This document shows positions 34,153-45,215 of a stretch of 64,000 nucleotides of DNA, in pieces (positions within the stretch are counted from its first letter, which is position 1; each line of letters begins with the position of its first letter). Below the pieces are notes generated by a model, which worked only from the letters and a program-made list of their open reading frames with translations, was not told where the DNA came from and made no database searches. A program made the position numbers and the translations under genes. Source of the stretch: Gonocerus acuteangulatus (Eukaryota > Arthropoda > Insecta > Hemiptera > Coreidae); NCBI GenBank assembly GCA_946811695.1, contig OX328132.1:93546538-93610537 (forward strand), read 5' to 3'.

Positions 34153-34950
34153 AAAAGTCCGAAGCGCAGGAACTGCATCATCTTAGTGCGGTTCCGTTCT
34201 CATCCCTAGACTCATTAAGAATGATTAAAATAGAAGATGTTATTATTTTGGGTCCACATTTCTAGAAAGGTCTTGATTTACGATCTTACCTGGATGGGTC
34301 GGCCAACCCTCCCTAGGAAGGACCCCGCTAGGCAGTTGAAAAGCTATATCTTGGAAATCCATATCTCTAACATTAAATTGTTTTTCTTATTTTTCTTAAC
34401 CTGTTTTATTTTCAAATACATTATCCAACTATAAGCAATTAAAAAATGACAAGGAATAAATACTGACAAAAAGAACAGTTCGAATAAGCGAAATCAATTA
34501 CTTTAATGTTTTAAGCACTTATTTCTCCGATTGACATCGCTTAATCAAAACTTTCATCCGAACCTTTTTTGTTGAGCATTTAGTAAGCTTTCTAATGGTA
34601 ATTTTCCGTTTACCAAGATTCTCAACCTTTTTCGAGATATTAAGGAAAGTATACCAAAACTTTTTATGTCTGTTAAAAAAATATTTTATTCTAACCCTTC
34701 CTTAACTCCAAACGTAACCAAAATTTCAACATATTAGTTTTAATGAAAGTAGAACATGAAGAAAATTTTTAAACTGAATCCCATGATTCTAAGTACCCAA
34801 ACCAAAAACGGTATTCAAAAACTATTTTTCCAATTTTCTCGACAACGGTTAAAGCTATCGCCTTGAAAATGGTTTCATTCGTTTTCCTAGCCCAAGAAGC
34901 CAAATTTCATCAAAATCGGACCATTGCTCTCTGAGCTACGCCGCGAACAG

Positions 34951-35000
<50 letters not shown>

Positions 35001-35115
35001 AATAAATATATAAATATATACATATATATATACAAATTTTAACCACCATCATTTTCGGTCTCTAGGGGTTCTGAAACGCAAAATTTTCTAGTCGGCACTT
35101 CCGGATTGGGTCATG
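34153..35115 (+). mobile_element. TB-family left arm with half-MITE (no SINE)
   Basis: Terminal block AAAAGTCCGAAGCGCAGGAA, the extension TCTTGATTTACGATCTTACC, then modules ACAAGGAATAAATACTGAC, CTTATTTCTCCGATTGACAT, TTTTTCGAGATATTAAGGA, CAAATTTCATCAAAATCGGA, (TA)n at 34957-35030 and a half-MITE ending near TCGGCACTTCCGGATTG. A deletion joins AGCCCAAGAAGCC directly to AAATTTCATC. It lacks the SINE seen in copies I and II at the same place, so it represents the pre-insertion arm. Confidence 0.75.
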
Positions 35116-35124
35116 GGAGAGGGA

Positions 35125-35186
<62 letters not shown>

Positions 35187-35330
35187 ATGCTTGTCTGTTC
35201 GCTCTCTAGCAAGCTCAAAAATGGTTCGACTTTAACGAAATTTGGTACAAAAATCTGTCGTCTAATTTGAAAGGTCTAGTTCGTTAACCAGCAGAATCCG
35301 CCCAATAAATGCCTTCAATTTTACCCTGAA
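35116..35330 (-). repeat. TA tract and reversed arm module
   Basis: A TA tract (35128-35171) is followed by TTGTCTGTTCGCTC, ACGAAATTTGGTAC and GTTCGTTAACCAGCAGAATC, an inverted counterpart of the arm in the preceding entry. Confidence 0.7.
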
Positions 35331-35946
35331 GAGGATAAGAAAGAATCACTTATTTCCGATTTATGCGGGTTGTTTTGGCTTATTTACAGCATTATAAAGG
35401 GAGCAAGCACATCCCAATGTGATAGCTCAGAGATCATATACTATAGGGCTTGAAAACGAATCCCAAGCGTTCTGAGGATTTTATTTTTCTTCGACATCTT
35501 TCAGGGCTTAAGATGCGAATTCGAGATACCCTCACTAGATCCACACCTATGAGGCACCTTCAACAGGATATTAAGCTGTCAGATCATTGATCTGGCAAGG
35601 CTCTCCCCCTTCAGTGGCCAGTATATTTACTCTCTTCTGCTTGGTTGATAGTGGTCTTAACGTGCAGAGGAGGATCCTAAGTGGCCAATTCATACGTCCG
35701 AATTTAGGCTTACACAACACGTAACGGCGCCCACCGCATACAATTCCTGTCTTTCAGCGAACGTTGCTTGGCAAGAATTATTTCAATTAAAACACAAAGC
35801 ATCCCCATAATTCACAACAAAATTCTACTTTATCTATCTGCACCTTTCACAATTAAAAAAGAAGATATATATTTGTTATTTTTTATTTATAACTAATTCA
35901 AATGAAAAATGTGTTAAATATTACGGAACCAACCTCTTGTGCGCAG
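35331..35946. other. Apparently unique, GC-moderate stretch
   Basis: Positions about 35340-35790 share no repeat with the rest of the window and are less AT-rich than their surroundings, but show no ORF over 60 codons. Possibly host intergenic or intronic DNA. Confidence 0.35.
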
Positions 35947-36009
35947 ATTTGGGGCATTGCTGTCACCAGGAAAAGAAGCTTGCTCGATTCAGATAAACAT
36001 CTCTTTAAG
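35947..36009 (+). other. Possible 63-nt exon
   Basis: CCTCTTGTGCGCAG|A precedes and AAG|GTAACATT follows a 63-base stretch open in two frames. The signals fit a microexon, but no neighbouring exon is found, so this is only a candidate. Confidence 0.15.
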
Positions 36010-36415
36010 GTAACATTTTTTGTTAAAATCTTTTATAAAATACCTTCGTAATACCTCACCAATTAACAGCTAGCCTACCACATTAAATCTTCTTTCCACG
36101 AAAGTAAGATAATTGGTGTCTTCTTGGGCATATATATTATGTATCACTTGTCCAATGAGCGACCGAATGCTTTCTATGTATATGCCACTGTACCCTACTG
36201 GCAATTGTTCTCGCTTTCTCTTTTTTATTTTTCATTAAATCACTTACTGCATAACATATTACTTGCCAGGCTGGGATTCGAGTTTAAAACAGCAAAGCGA
36301 GTTAACACTAGTGTAATCGAAGTTCAAATTATACGCCAAGGTGTGATATTTCTTTGAAGACAGGCATTACTGACAATTAAAGGCACTGATATAGTAACGC
36401 TGTTTAGAAATGATT
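36010..36415. other. Intergenic, nothing recognised
   Basis: The 77-codon plus ORF has no domain or signal. Confidence 0.3.
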
Positions 36416-36560
36416 TTTTTTTTCTTACGACACACCGACTTCTGGGCCATTAGCGCCGACATCTCTGCATCCATGGTGCAGTGAGGAATATTCTCAACGA
36501 GCCGTGAGATCTCCAGCATGAGAATCTCGTGCGTTAGCCACTAGACTACGGGGAGACCCA
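36416..36560 (-). mobile_element. SINE family 1, degenerate and internally deleted
   Basis: A T-run, then CATTAGCGCCGACATC (body complement), and near the right end TTAGCCACTAGACTACGGGGAGACCC, the complement of the tRNA-like head. The B-box region is partly lost. Confidence 0.75.
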
Positions 36561-36659
36561 GATGAATTTATAAAACACATGAATTCTTCTGACACCATTC
36601 TTCTGACCACAGCTTCCATAAAATTTTATAGGAGAAGTTTTTGTCAACACTCGGGTCAA

Positions 36660-37005
36660 GGCCTCGGTGTAAGGAACTAAAAATAATAGAATCTAATATA
36701 CAGTATGGCGGGATTCCCTTGGAGGAAGAAACTACAAATAGTAGAATCGAATATAGAGTATGGCGGGATACTGGATTCCCTTTGAGCAAGGAACTACAAA
36801 TTGTAGAATCGAATATAGTGTATGGAGGGATACTGGATTCCCTTTGAGAAAGGAACTACAAATAGTAGAATCGAATATAGAGTATGGCGGGATACTGGAT
36901 TCCCTTTGAGGAACGAACTACAAATAGTATAGTAGAATCGAATATTGAGTATGGTATGGTTCTAGATTCCCTTTGATGAAGGAACTACAAATAGTAGAGC
37001 CGAGC
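36660..37005. repeat. ~61-bp minisatellite, about six units
   Basis: The unit contains GGAACTACAAATAGTAGAAT, CGAATATAGAGTATGGCGGG and ATACTGGATTCCCTTTGAG. Units in the middle are nearly identical; edge units are diverged, and one has an 8-base insertion. ORFs in both directions across it are by-products. Confidence 0.9.
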
Positions 37006-38150
37006 TGGTTGTTTGGGAGTGGCCACCTGGGATATCATCCCCACGAATTACCTGCCCTATTCAACTACTTCTTACCCGGCGCCAAGGAACAAAACAAATC
37101 CAACATTTGTCGGAGCAGGATGAATGTCAATTTATTTTCCATATGCTGCAATTTCGTTAACAAAATCACATTTTCAGGAGAACTTATTAATGTTTAATTT
37201 AAATTTTTTACTACAATATAGCAAGTGATGCAGTATCGTATTATTCATAATATTAGATTTATTGGAATATTTTACAGAAAAAAAAAAACATGCGCAACTA
37301 ATATATTCAAATATTCAATTACTGTTTATAACTTCGAAAAATGCTTGGAAATGCTCGTGACCAAATCATAGGGTAAAATATTATTCATAATTTCCATAAC
37401 ATGAGATATATTAATTAGAAATATCTTAATTGACATATTTGAGAATGAATAATATAGTCAAATATTATCCATAAAATATGCTATTACTTATAATATTGTA
37501 CTCTGAATATTTCATTTGACAATAAAAATTATTATTTCCTGAAATAAAATAAATTCGAATTATTAAGCATTACCTGAAATAAAATACATTCGAATCGCAC
37601 ACATTTATAAAAAACAAAACGCTCAACCTTACGTTGGCTTGTCAATTTACATCCCCGTAAGTATTATAATATAAATGTGCAGGTCATAGATATATTATTA
37701 TCCTGCAGCATTAGTAAAAGATTGTGGAATTGTTGCTTTCTACACTATACAAATGAAGGTTGCCCTTCTAAGAACTGGAATGTTTACTTGCAGCAAGACA
37801 ATTGTTTTAACACAGAAAACTTTACAGTTACAACCGACACCTAAAGAACCTTTTTTTCTACTTACAAAACAGTCGCGATTGTGTGTTCTACATAAGAAGA
37901 AAAAGAACTATAAAATAATAATAATTGACGAGTTTACTGTTAGCACCAATTTATAACCTTGGGATAACAGAAAATTACTTGCCTTCATATAAAATAAATG
38001 TAATAAATCGGGTGAAAGTACGAATAGACAAGAAGATCATTCATTGTTTTATTTTCTATTTGACATACCAACACGAGTTGATTTAGATATTCAAATAATA
38101 AAATGTCTAAGACGAAAGAAGTGAAAAACGCTTACTTACAGGTATTTCAA
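37006..38150. other. Very AT-rich stretch, possibly intronic
   Basis: No repeat from the rest of the window is seen. It lies downstream, on the minus strand, of the signal-peptide exon at 38484-38553 and could be intron or flank. Confidence 0.3.
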
Positions 38151-38300
38151 TCTGTGTATTGCTTAAAATAATACTGATTCAGGAAAATGTAATTGGGAAG
38201 CCAGGAATCTGATGGAGAAAGTTCTTTAAACGCGTTAAAGTCTCCGCAAAGCATTTTATCTTGAGAATAATCAGTGCAAGATGTAATTTGAAAGAGTTGT
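38151..38300 (-). other. Candidate second exon with a CGDFNAF motif
   Basis: On the minus strand a frame opens after an AAAAAG (possible acceptor). It reads through SCTDYSQDKMLCGDFNAFKE and on to a stop at about 38162, followed shortly by a strong donor-like GTAAGT. CGDFNA recalls the GDxN motif of exonuclease-endonuclease-phosphatase enzymes. Whether it belongs to the signal-peptide exon just upstream, or is a LINE or pseudogene scrap, cannot be decided from sequence. Confidence 0.2.
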
Positions 38301-38483
38301 CAGCTTTTTAATCTATATTAAATTAAGTGGAATAGGAAGAGTTCAGAGAGTATATAAATCGCTTGTGATGATAAACTATCATTTTTACTGACAAAGACAT
38401 TCTCTATAAATAGGGCTAAATAGAACTTTTAAAAATAAAAGCTTTCCTGTTTTCGATCTTCCTTTAGAAATATTTAACTTTAC

Positions 38484-38553
38484 CTTGAGCACCAACGAGG
38501 CAAACAGCGAAAGAGAAGAGAAGAAGAAGGAGACAGAGCCGCGTAGGATCCAT
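38484..38553 (-). CDS. Signal-peptide exon of an unknown secreted protein
   Basis: An ATG at 38551-38553 opens a textbook signal peptide: positively charged start (MDPTR), hydrophobic core (LCLLLLLFSFAVCLV) and small residues GAQ. It is interrupted after 23 codons plus one base by CAAG|GTAAAG, a good splice donor. A phase-1 intron right behind the signal peptide is common in genes for secreted animal proteins. The GC-richer 60 bases upstream fit a 5' UTR. I cannot identify the mature protein; the only nearby candidate exon is 38151-38300. Neighbouring DNA lacks the repeats that fill the rest of the window, which favours a genuine host locus. Confidence 0.5.
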
Positions 38554-39574
38554 TTCGCCAGGTCCCACTAGCTGTACTGATGGACACAGCCACCCCACCC
38601 TCGATCCCTCCATACCTTAGCAAGTAGCTCCAGGTATCAGTTGCCTCACACGTATCTCCTACGGCTGTTTGCCAAGAAAGTTCACTATGAAGGAACTTAA
38701 CTATGGCAGCACAAATCTATAGCAACTATGCCCTGAGGTCCATGTTTTATTATGAATTGATCATTATATTTTTATTATAAATTTCGTGTTTCACAAATTG
38801 ATATGTAGAAAAGCTTTCACGTGGTTGGCTACATTTTAAAACAATATTTACTCCTTTTCGAGCATAACTTACCAATTTTTTAGTAGGCATTTCAGTGATA
38901 ATTTGTGTTACCTGTGTTTTAGTTATTTTTGCACTTTCCTCCGAAGGATGGATGGATGGATTGGGTGTTTAAGGGCAGAAAACATCTAGGTCCTCACCGC
39001 CCTGAAGTGTAGTGCTAGAGAGTCGTGTATATGTCGTGAGAGGGATTGTAATTTTGTGTTTAGGACAGTGCATGACAATCAACTGTAATTTTTATGACCT
39101 CTACTCTTTTTTTTTTTTTTAACCTATGTCATTGCTTACGACTAACTTGTTACTTAGATACTAATAGAACTATTTGCACTAAAACTAATACTAACATACA
39201 GTATAGCACTATTAATACAGTTAAGAGACTTGTATATATATATTTTTTTTTTTAATGCATATACATATATATATGTATATCTTTTTTATATGTATATATC
39301 TATTTTTTCTGAGTAATGTTGTATATATCCTTTTTTTTTTAATGCATATATATATATATATATTACTGGATGCAATGTTAATACTAAAACTATACTAAAT
39401 AACAAAATTTATAGTAATACCAATTCTAAAACTAATCTAGCACACGTATATGCACATACACCCACGTTCATACACATATACACACCCACATACATACATA
39501 CATACTTACACGCACATGAGTATATACCCGTGCACGTATACATAAATATATTTATTTATTATTAAATTATTATT

Positions 39575-42500
39575 TTATATCATGAGATATAATTGCGCCT
39601 TTTTTAAGAATTCCACAACTAGGCCAACTGCTTTGCCATCGTCCCGCAGAGCTTCTGTCAAGTTCCTTGGTATTCCCAGCTGTTGGAGCATCAGCCTATA
39701 ACGAGGGCAGTCCTCGAAAATATGTTTCATAGAGATCAGCTGATTGCATCTTCCGCAGACAGGTGGGATTCCTCTAGACATCAAGTACCCATGAGTCAGC
39801 CTAGAGTGGCCGAGTCTGAGCCGAGCTAGGACAACCTCCTCTCTTCTTGATATTCTGTTTGAGGAGGACCAGGCACTCAAGTCATGCTTGACTTGCTTAA
39901 GTTTTTGTTCTCCGCAATCCAACCACGTCTTTCTCCATCCTTCTTCGATCTTGCATATTGCTGGCGCTACTAGCTCCCTGCCAGATAGAGGAACCCTGGT
40001 AATGTCGCTCAAACTGTGCGCAGCCCGTGCAGCTTGATCGGCTTTCTCGTTGCCAGGAATCCCACGATGTCCGGGAATCCACATTAGATGGACAGCTTTT
40101 CCACTGTCTCTGAGAGTTCTGCTATACTGAAGGATTTTTAAAACAAGGAAGTTTTCAGTAAAAATATCTTCAACCTTTTCGAGAGCACTTCTTGAGTCGG
40201 TGCATACTATGATGTTCTTCTCTGGGGCTTCCTGAGCTAGTTGCAAGGCAGTGGCAATTGCAAATAGTTCAGCAGTGAAGATATTACATTGGGGAGAGAG
40301 TTTAAACATAAAAACTATGTCAGAATCGATCACCGCGCAGGCAGTTGAAGATTCTATCTTGGAACCATCGGTGTAGTATACCCTCCTCTCTGCGATACTA
40401 CCCAAGAATTCGCACAGATAGGAACTCAGCTCGATGTCTGTCATAGAATTCTTGTTTACGGCCAAGAAGTGGCGTTCGGGCGGTGTGAAGGTCCAAGGGG
40501 AGGCATTTGTTGAGGCTTCTTTCTGTTGTACTTGTGTGGAGGAGATCAGCTGTACTTCACCAGTCATACGGAGTGCTAAAGGAAAACTTCCAGATGAGGC
40601 ACGGTCATATTTGTCGACAAACTTGGGATTAAAGATGTATGGGTAGCACAGGTGTCTAGGAGAATTGCAAATTTTGGCAATGTATTTTGCTCCCAGTTTC
40701 TGCCTGCGATAGTTCAGAGGTGGAACACCAGACTCAGCACAGAGGCATAAAGTTGGTGTTGACCGGCAGGCTCCCGTGGCAAGACGTATTCCAGAAAAGT
40801 GAACTGCGTCAAGAAGACAGAGGACGGGCTTCTTGGCTGAACCATAAATAAAACTGGCATAGTCAATCTTAGAACAGACCGTGGCCAAATATACTCTCAG
40901 GAGGGATTTCCGATTTGATCCCCAAGGGGTTTTGGAGAGGAAATGTAGCAGCTTCATCCGCACTAGGCTTTTCCGCTTCAGATCCACAACGTGAGGAGTC
41001 CATGTAAGGCGGCGATCGAATGTTAGTCCGAGAAGGCGGATTTCGTTGCTGTAATGGAGGGGAGTCTGCCCGAAGGTAAAGGTGGGAAGGTCAATCTCGC
41101 CCTTAGTTCTCTTAAAAAGAATACAGCACGACTTTTCTACTGATATCCGCAGGCCACTTTCCTCAAACCATTTAAAAATTCTTGAGATCGTTGCCTGAAT
41201 GTTTGACTTTATGAAGGTGAGGTTGGATGATTTGCAGAAAAAAAGTAAGTCGTCGGCGTATAGTAGACCTCTGACATTGCAGGTGAAGCATTTGCGGACT
41301 TCGCTGATGGCTATGCTGAAAAGAGTTGTGCTTAAGGCACTGCCTTGTGGGACTCCGTACTTTGAGGATCTTATACTGGAGAGAGTACCATTGGTGTAAA
41401 TTTGGTACCGGCGATCATTTAGAAAACTTGTTATGTAAGCTGGTAGATTTCCGCTGAAGCCCCACTCTTTGAGTTTCTTCAAAATACTCCGCCTCCAGAT
41501 GGAATCGAAGGCATTTTTAATATCGAGCGTGACAGCGATCATAAACTGTTTATTAATAAATGCATTCTGTATTTCTGCTTCAAAAATAACTAGATTATCA
41601 ATCGCTGACCTTCCACTTCTGTAAGCAGATTGTTCAGAGCCTAAAAGATTGTCTGCTTCTAATACCCACTGCAGTCTCCTGTTCACCATTCTCTCCATGA
41701 TCTTGCCGAGACAGCTGGTCAGTGATATAGGGCGATAGCTTGTATGTAGTGTTCTGTCTTTCTTTGATTTTGGTATGGGGATGATAAAGGACTGCTTCCA
41801 ACTGCTCGGAATGACTCCAGTTAGCCACACTTTATTGAACAAATTTAGTAGGTCGTTCAGTGTGCTCGAGCTGAAGTGCTTGATCATTTCGTTGTGAATG
41901 AGATCAGGCCCAGAAGATTTGCCCTTAAGACCGCGAACGGCGAATTTCAGTTCCCATATGGAGAAAGGTAAATTGTAGTTTTCTATATGGTGCTGAGGTT
42001 CAAAGTAAATTGGTGTTCTTTCAGTTTGTTCTTTATGTTCAATGAATTCAGTACTGAAGAAGTTGTCATCTATATCGAAGACCTCTGCAAGCTTTTCGAT
42101 AATAATTTCGGGATCTGCAGTGAGTAAACCGTCAACAGAAAGAACGAGGGGACGTTCCCTACTGCAGCCATGCATTGTTCTCACTCTCCTCCATATATCA
42201 GATGTGGGCGTGGTTGAGTCAATACCTTCAATGTACTTATTCCAGTATTCGGCCTTGCTGCACTTGACTATTCTTCTAGCATGAGCCCTAGCTTTCTTAA
42301 ATTCTATGAAGTTTGTGGTAGACATTGTCCTCTGGAATTTCTTCAGTGACTTTCTCCGGAGCTGTATGGCTGCGCGACATTCCGAGTTAAACCAAGGGGC
42401 ACATTTCTGTTTGGGTTTATTCTGGCTTGTGGGAATAGAGATGTTAGCTGCATTTAATATTGCATTAGTTAATAGACGGCAATGTTCTTCAGAATTTGTG

Positions 42501-43276
42501 TTGCTATAGTCAGTTGTTGTAATTGAGGATTGAAACTTAAGCCAGTCTGCCTTCTGGAGTAGCCATCTCTTCTTTAGCATCGCAAAGCCATTATCGCTAG
42601 TGTTAATGGATGAAATGATTGGAAAGTGGTCACTGTTATGTAAATCATCGATTGTATGCCAGGACATCAAGGGGAAGATGGAAGGAGAGCAACATGTTAA
42701 GTCAATAGACGAGAACGTTTTATGCGCTGAGCTGAGATGGGTTCGTTCTCCGGTATTAAGAATCAGTAGATCATTATCTCGGAGAGCGTCCGCGATGATG
42801 GCTCCTCGTTTGTCTTGTTTACTTGAGCCCCAAAGGCTAGAGTGTGCGTTAACGTCTCCTAATAATATACAGGGCGTGGGGAGTTGTTGGAGAAGGTTCT
42901 TAAATTCTAGTTTGTCGAGTTTTTCACTCGGTCGGAGGTAAATATTGCAGATGTAGAAGTGCTTGGGAATCCAAACCTCCACAGCGACAGCAAAGAGATT
43001 TGTCTGGAGGTTTAATTGATTAGAGGCGATTGAGTCGTGAACGAAGACTGCCACTCCTCCGCTGGCCCGCTCTTTTGTGGTGTCATCGAACCTGTATGAG
43101 GTGTAGTGTTCAAGAATAAAATCGTCTGATGGTCTGAAGTGGGTTTCTTGAAGGCAGATGCAGAAAGGACTGATCTGGTCTGTCAAAGTTTGTAGGTCAT
43201 CCAGGTGGAGATTGGCGCCGTTGCAGTTCCACTGCAATATTGAGCTCTTATACATTTGATTTTGTGGATTGTCCAT
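39575..43276 (-). CDS. I-like LINE ORF2: endonuclease, reverse transcriptase, RNase H
   Basis: This is the longest uninterrupted frame in the window, 1233 codons. Domain order: endonuclease (residues about 11-225) with ILQWNCNG, CLQETHF (Glu44), GDVNAHSSLWGS and SDHFPI; RT (about 450-760) with YRPISLTSCLGKIMERM, motif A TLDIKNAFDSIWR, motif B GVPQGSALSTTLFS and YADD at 673-676; RNase H (about 965-1100) with YTDGS (Asp970), CTDSRSAL and PGHRGIPGNEKADQAAR; then a C-terminal CGRCN..H..C zinc-binding segment. All catalytic residues I can check are present. The protein would nick genomic DNA and prime cDNA synthesis from its own RNA. An intact frame with a clear TSD implies recent activity. The start at 43276 is the first ATG before the endonuclease. 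Confidence 0.95.
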   Translation of the reverse strand: MDNPQNQMYKSSILQWNCNGANLHLDDLQTLTDQISPFCICLQETHFRPSDDFILEHYTSYRFDDTTKERASGGVAVFVHDSIASNQLNLQTNLFAVAVEVWIPKHFYICNIYLRPSEKLDKLEFKNLLQQLPTPCILLGDVNAHSSLWGSSKQDKRGAIIADALRDNDLLILNTGERTHLSSAHKTFSSIDLTCCSPSIFPLMSWHTIDDLHNSDHFPIISSINTSDNGFAMLKKRWLLQKADWLKFQSSITTTDYSNTNSEEHCRLLTNAILNAANISIPTSQNKPKQKCAPWFNSECRAAIQLRRKSLKKFQRTMSTTNFIEFKKARAHARRIVKCSKAEYWNKYIEGIDSTTPTSDIWRRVRTMHGCSRERPLVLSVDGLLTADPEIIIEKLAEVFDIDDNFFSTEFIEHKEQTERTPIYFEPQHHIENYNLPFSIWELKFAVRGLKGKSSGPDLIHNEMIKHFSSSTLNDLLNLFNKVWLTGVIPSSWKQSFIIPIPKSKKDRTLHTSYRPISLTSCLGKIMERMVNRRLQWVLEADNLLGSEQSAYRSGRSAIDNLVIFEAEIQNAFINKQFMIAVTLDIKNAFDSIWRRSILKKLKEWGFSGNLPAYITSFLNDRRYQIYTNGTLSSIRSSKYGVPQGSALSTTLFSIAISEVRKCFTCNVRGLLYADDLLFFCKSSNLTFIKSNIQATISRIFKWFEESGLRISVEKSCCILFKRTKGEIDLPTFTFGQTPLHYSNEIRLLGLTFDRRLTWTPHVVDLKRKSLVRMKLLHFLSKTPWGSNRKSLLRVYLATVCSKIDYASFIYGSAKKPVLCLLDAVHFSGIRLATGACRSTPTLCLCAESGVPPLNYRRQKLGAKYIAKICNSPRHLCYPYIFNPKFVDKYDRASSGSFPLALRMTGEVQLISSTQVQQKEASTNASPWTFTPPERHFLAVNKNSMTDIELSSYLCEFLGSIAERRVYYTDGSKIESSTACAVIDSDIVFMFKLSPQCNIFTAELFAIATALQLAQEAPEKNIIVCTDSRSALEKVEDIFTENFLVLKILQYSRTLRDSGKAVHLMWIPGHRGIPGNEKADQAARAAHSLSDITRVPLSGRELVAPAICKIEEGWRKTWLDCGEQKLKQVKHDLSAWSSSNRISRREEVVLARLRLGHSRLTHGYLMSRGIPPVCGRCNQLISMKHIFEDCPRYRLMLQQLGIPRNLTEALRDDGKAVGLVVEFLKKAQLYLMI

Positions 43277-43853
43277 ATCGTGAAAGGCGAAGACAGTATT
43301 CTCCTAGTGTAAAAGGGAGATCAATGAAACCTGGATGGTTTTTGTGATTGCGATCTGTATAATTGATCATGCTTATATTTAAGGCGAAGACTAAGGAGAC
43401 AAGAAAAAATCTTAAATATATAGAGAAAATGACTAGGAACAAAAAAACATTTTTGTTTGTGAAACATATATAAAAGTAGAAATAATTAGATAGTTTTATT
43501 TGTGCCTCAAAAATAAAATAGATATTACTATAAGGCTGAAGCAAGTTTTTAATCCAGTTGCACGCAACAGTTTGTCCTTGGTAAGATGAAAATACAAATA
43601 TAACTGAGTGTTGTGTATTGTTATGATCTGATCTTTGTGTTGAGGTGTTCATGAATAGAAAATAATTATAAATAAAAATTACTAATGTATGAGTACGAGG
43701 AGTATCTATGTGATTCAGGGAGTGAGGAGCTGTAAAATGTTTAAGATGAAAAGGTGTTATGGTTAGAGGCTGGGTAGTTAAGGGGCAAAGAAGACTAGAA
43801 GGGGTGGGCTGTTGATTACAGGAGTTTATGACGTAATAAGAGGCATTCTGAAG
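43277..43853 (-). other. Inter-ORF spacer of the I-like LINE
   Basis: About 577 bases between ORF1 stop and ORF2 start, in line with the long spacer of the I factor. A 134-codon frame at 43248-43652 overlaps it in another frame but has no LINE domain. Confidence 0.6.
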
Positions 43854-45215
43854 TCATGCAGGGCTTGAATTTAGATTTTTAGGCTTTGTTGCAGGGCTTG
43901 AATTTAGTTTTTTTTGCATTGTTGCAGTTCTCTTTTTTGAACTCCTTGTTTTTGGCACCTTTGGCGGGATCAATGTGACACTAGCAGCTTTGTTGATTTG
44001 TTTGGGAAGAGCAGGAGTAGAGAGGAGATTGTCAGGGCTGGGTGAGCGGCGAGGTTCAAAGGGTAAAGGCAGGTCAGTGCTTGAGAGGAGAGAGGGGTCC
44101 TCGATATGTTGCTCCGACTCGCATGGTAGAGGTGGTTGGGGAGAGGGTGGGCTGGATGGAGCGTAGATCGGAGGTGGGGATCCCTCGCCTAGCTGCTCTG
44201 AACCACACGGAGGACTTGGAGGTGGGGAGACAGGGCTGGCTGGGGGAAACACGGGAGTGGGGATAGGCGGTGGAGTGGTGGGGAGACATGCGAGGCTACC
44301 GTTCTCGCTACTACTAGCCCTAGGCTCGACTTCCCGCCTGTCTGGCGCCGAAGATTTGAAATTCGGTTGATAATCGTCGGTTTGAGTTGCGATACTCGCT
44401 GTTTGTACCTTCGCTACTTGACTATAAAGGCTGGCTCTACTAATAAAGGGTTTGCATTTACTCTTTGCTGCTGCGTAGCTTATTTTCTCCCTAGTTTGAA
44501 TAGATTTAATAGCCTGTTCTTCTAGATACTTGGGACACGATTTATCCCAGGCTCCGTGGCTGTCACCGCAATTACAACATTTCTTAATCCGCTGACAGTT
44601 CGAGTTATAATTTTCGTGTTTCTCTTCTCAGCACTCTGAGCAGCGATTTCCAATCACGCAGGCACTAGATACGTGATTGAATTTGAAACAAGAGAAACAT
44701 CTGATCGGAGGTGGAATGTATATTTTAACGTTGCATTGCATATATGCTACTCTAATAGAAGACGGTGGGAAGGGGGCGTTGAATGTTAATATGTAGCTGT
44801 GGGTGTCTATTTTGGTTCCGTTCTTAGAAATTTGAATTCTACGAGCGTCAATGATACATTGGTCCCGAAATTCCCTGATAATTTCGTCTTTGCCTACGTA
44901 TTGTAGTTCAGGGCATCGAATTATACCCTTGGATTGATTTAGGGTTTGATGCGGTTCAAACTTTACCTTGATTTTATCTGGAAGTGTGAGATTGCTAGTA
45001 CCAAGCAGTTTCTTCGCTTGGGAATCGCTATAGGTCTCGATAAAGAGTGAGCCGTTACGGAGCTTTTTAATAGTTTTAACTTCACCTACTAGGCTAGTGA
45101 TTGATTTATTGATTAAGAAAGGGGATATAGAGATGAGATCTTTCCCTTCGTTAAGTTGTTTCCCAATTAAAAACTTGGGAATTGATGTAGAAATATTGTT
45201 AATTACGGAGTGCAT
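43854..45215 (-). pseudogene. I-like LINE ORF1, RNA-binding protein with one in-frame stop
   Basis: A single reading frame runs from the ATG at 45215 to the stop at 43854, broken only by one TGA at 44628-44630. The N-terminal half has no named domain. Three zinc knuckles follow: CFSCFKFNHVSSAC (CX2CX4HX4C), a second starting CSEC just before the TGA, and CCNCGDSHGAWDKSC (CX2CX3HX6C). The C-terminal part is proline-rich (PPPSPPC, PSSPPSPQPPLPC) and ends in a basic segment. The TGA falls inside the second knuckle, so truncated protein would lack two of three knuckles. ORF1 proteins coat the LINE RNA. The stop is one substitution away from a sense codon. Confidence 0.85.

Noticed and set aside
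36568..36847. Opposed ORFs in the 61-bp minisatellite
   Set aside because: Both strands are open because the unit lacks stops in those frames; no domain.
43248..43652. 134-codon minus ORF between LINE ORF1 and ORF2
   Set aside because: It overlaps the start of ORF2 in another frame, is hydrophobic by AT-bias, and matches no LINE protein.
44042..44266. Plus-strand ORFs opposite LINE ORF1 and ORF2 (44042-44266, 42600-42941, 42042-42509)
   Set aside because: Antisense shadows of the I-like LINE reading frames.
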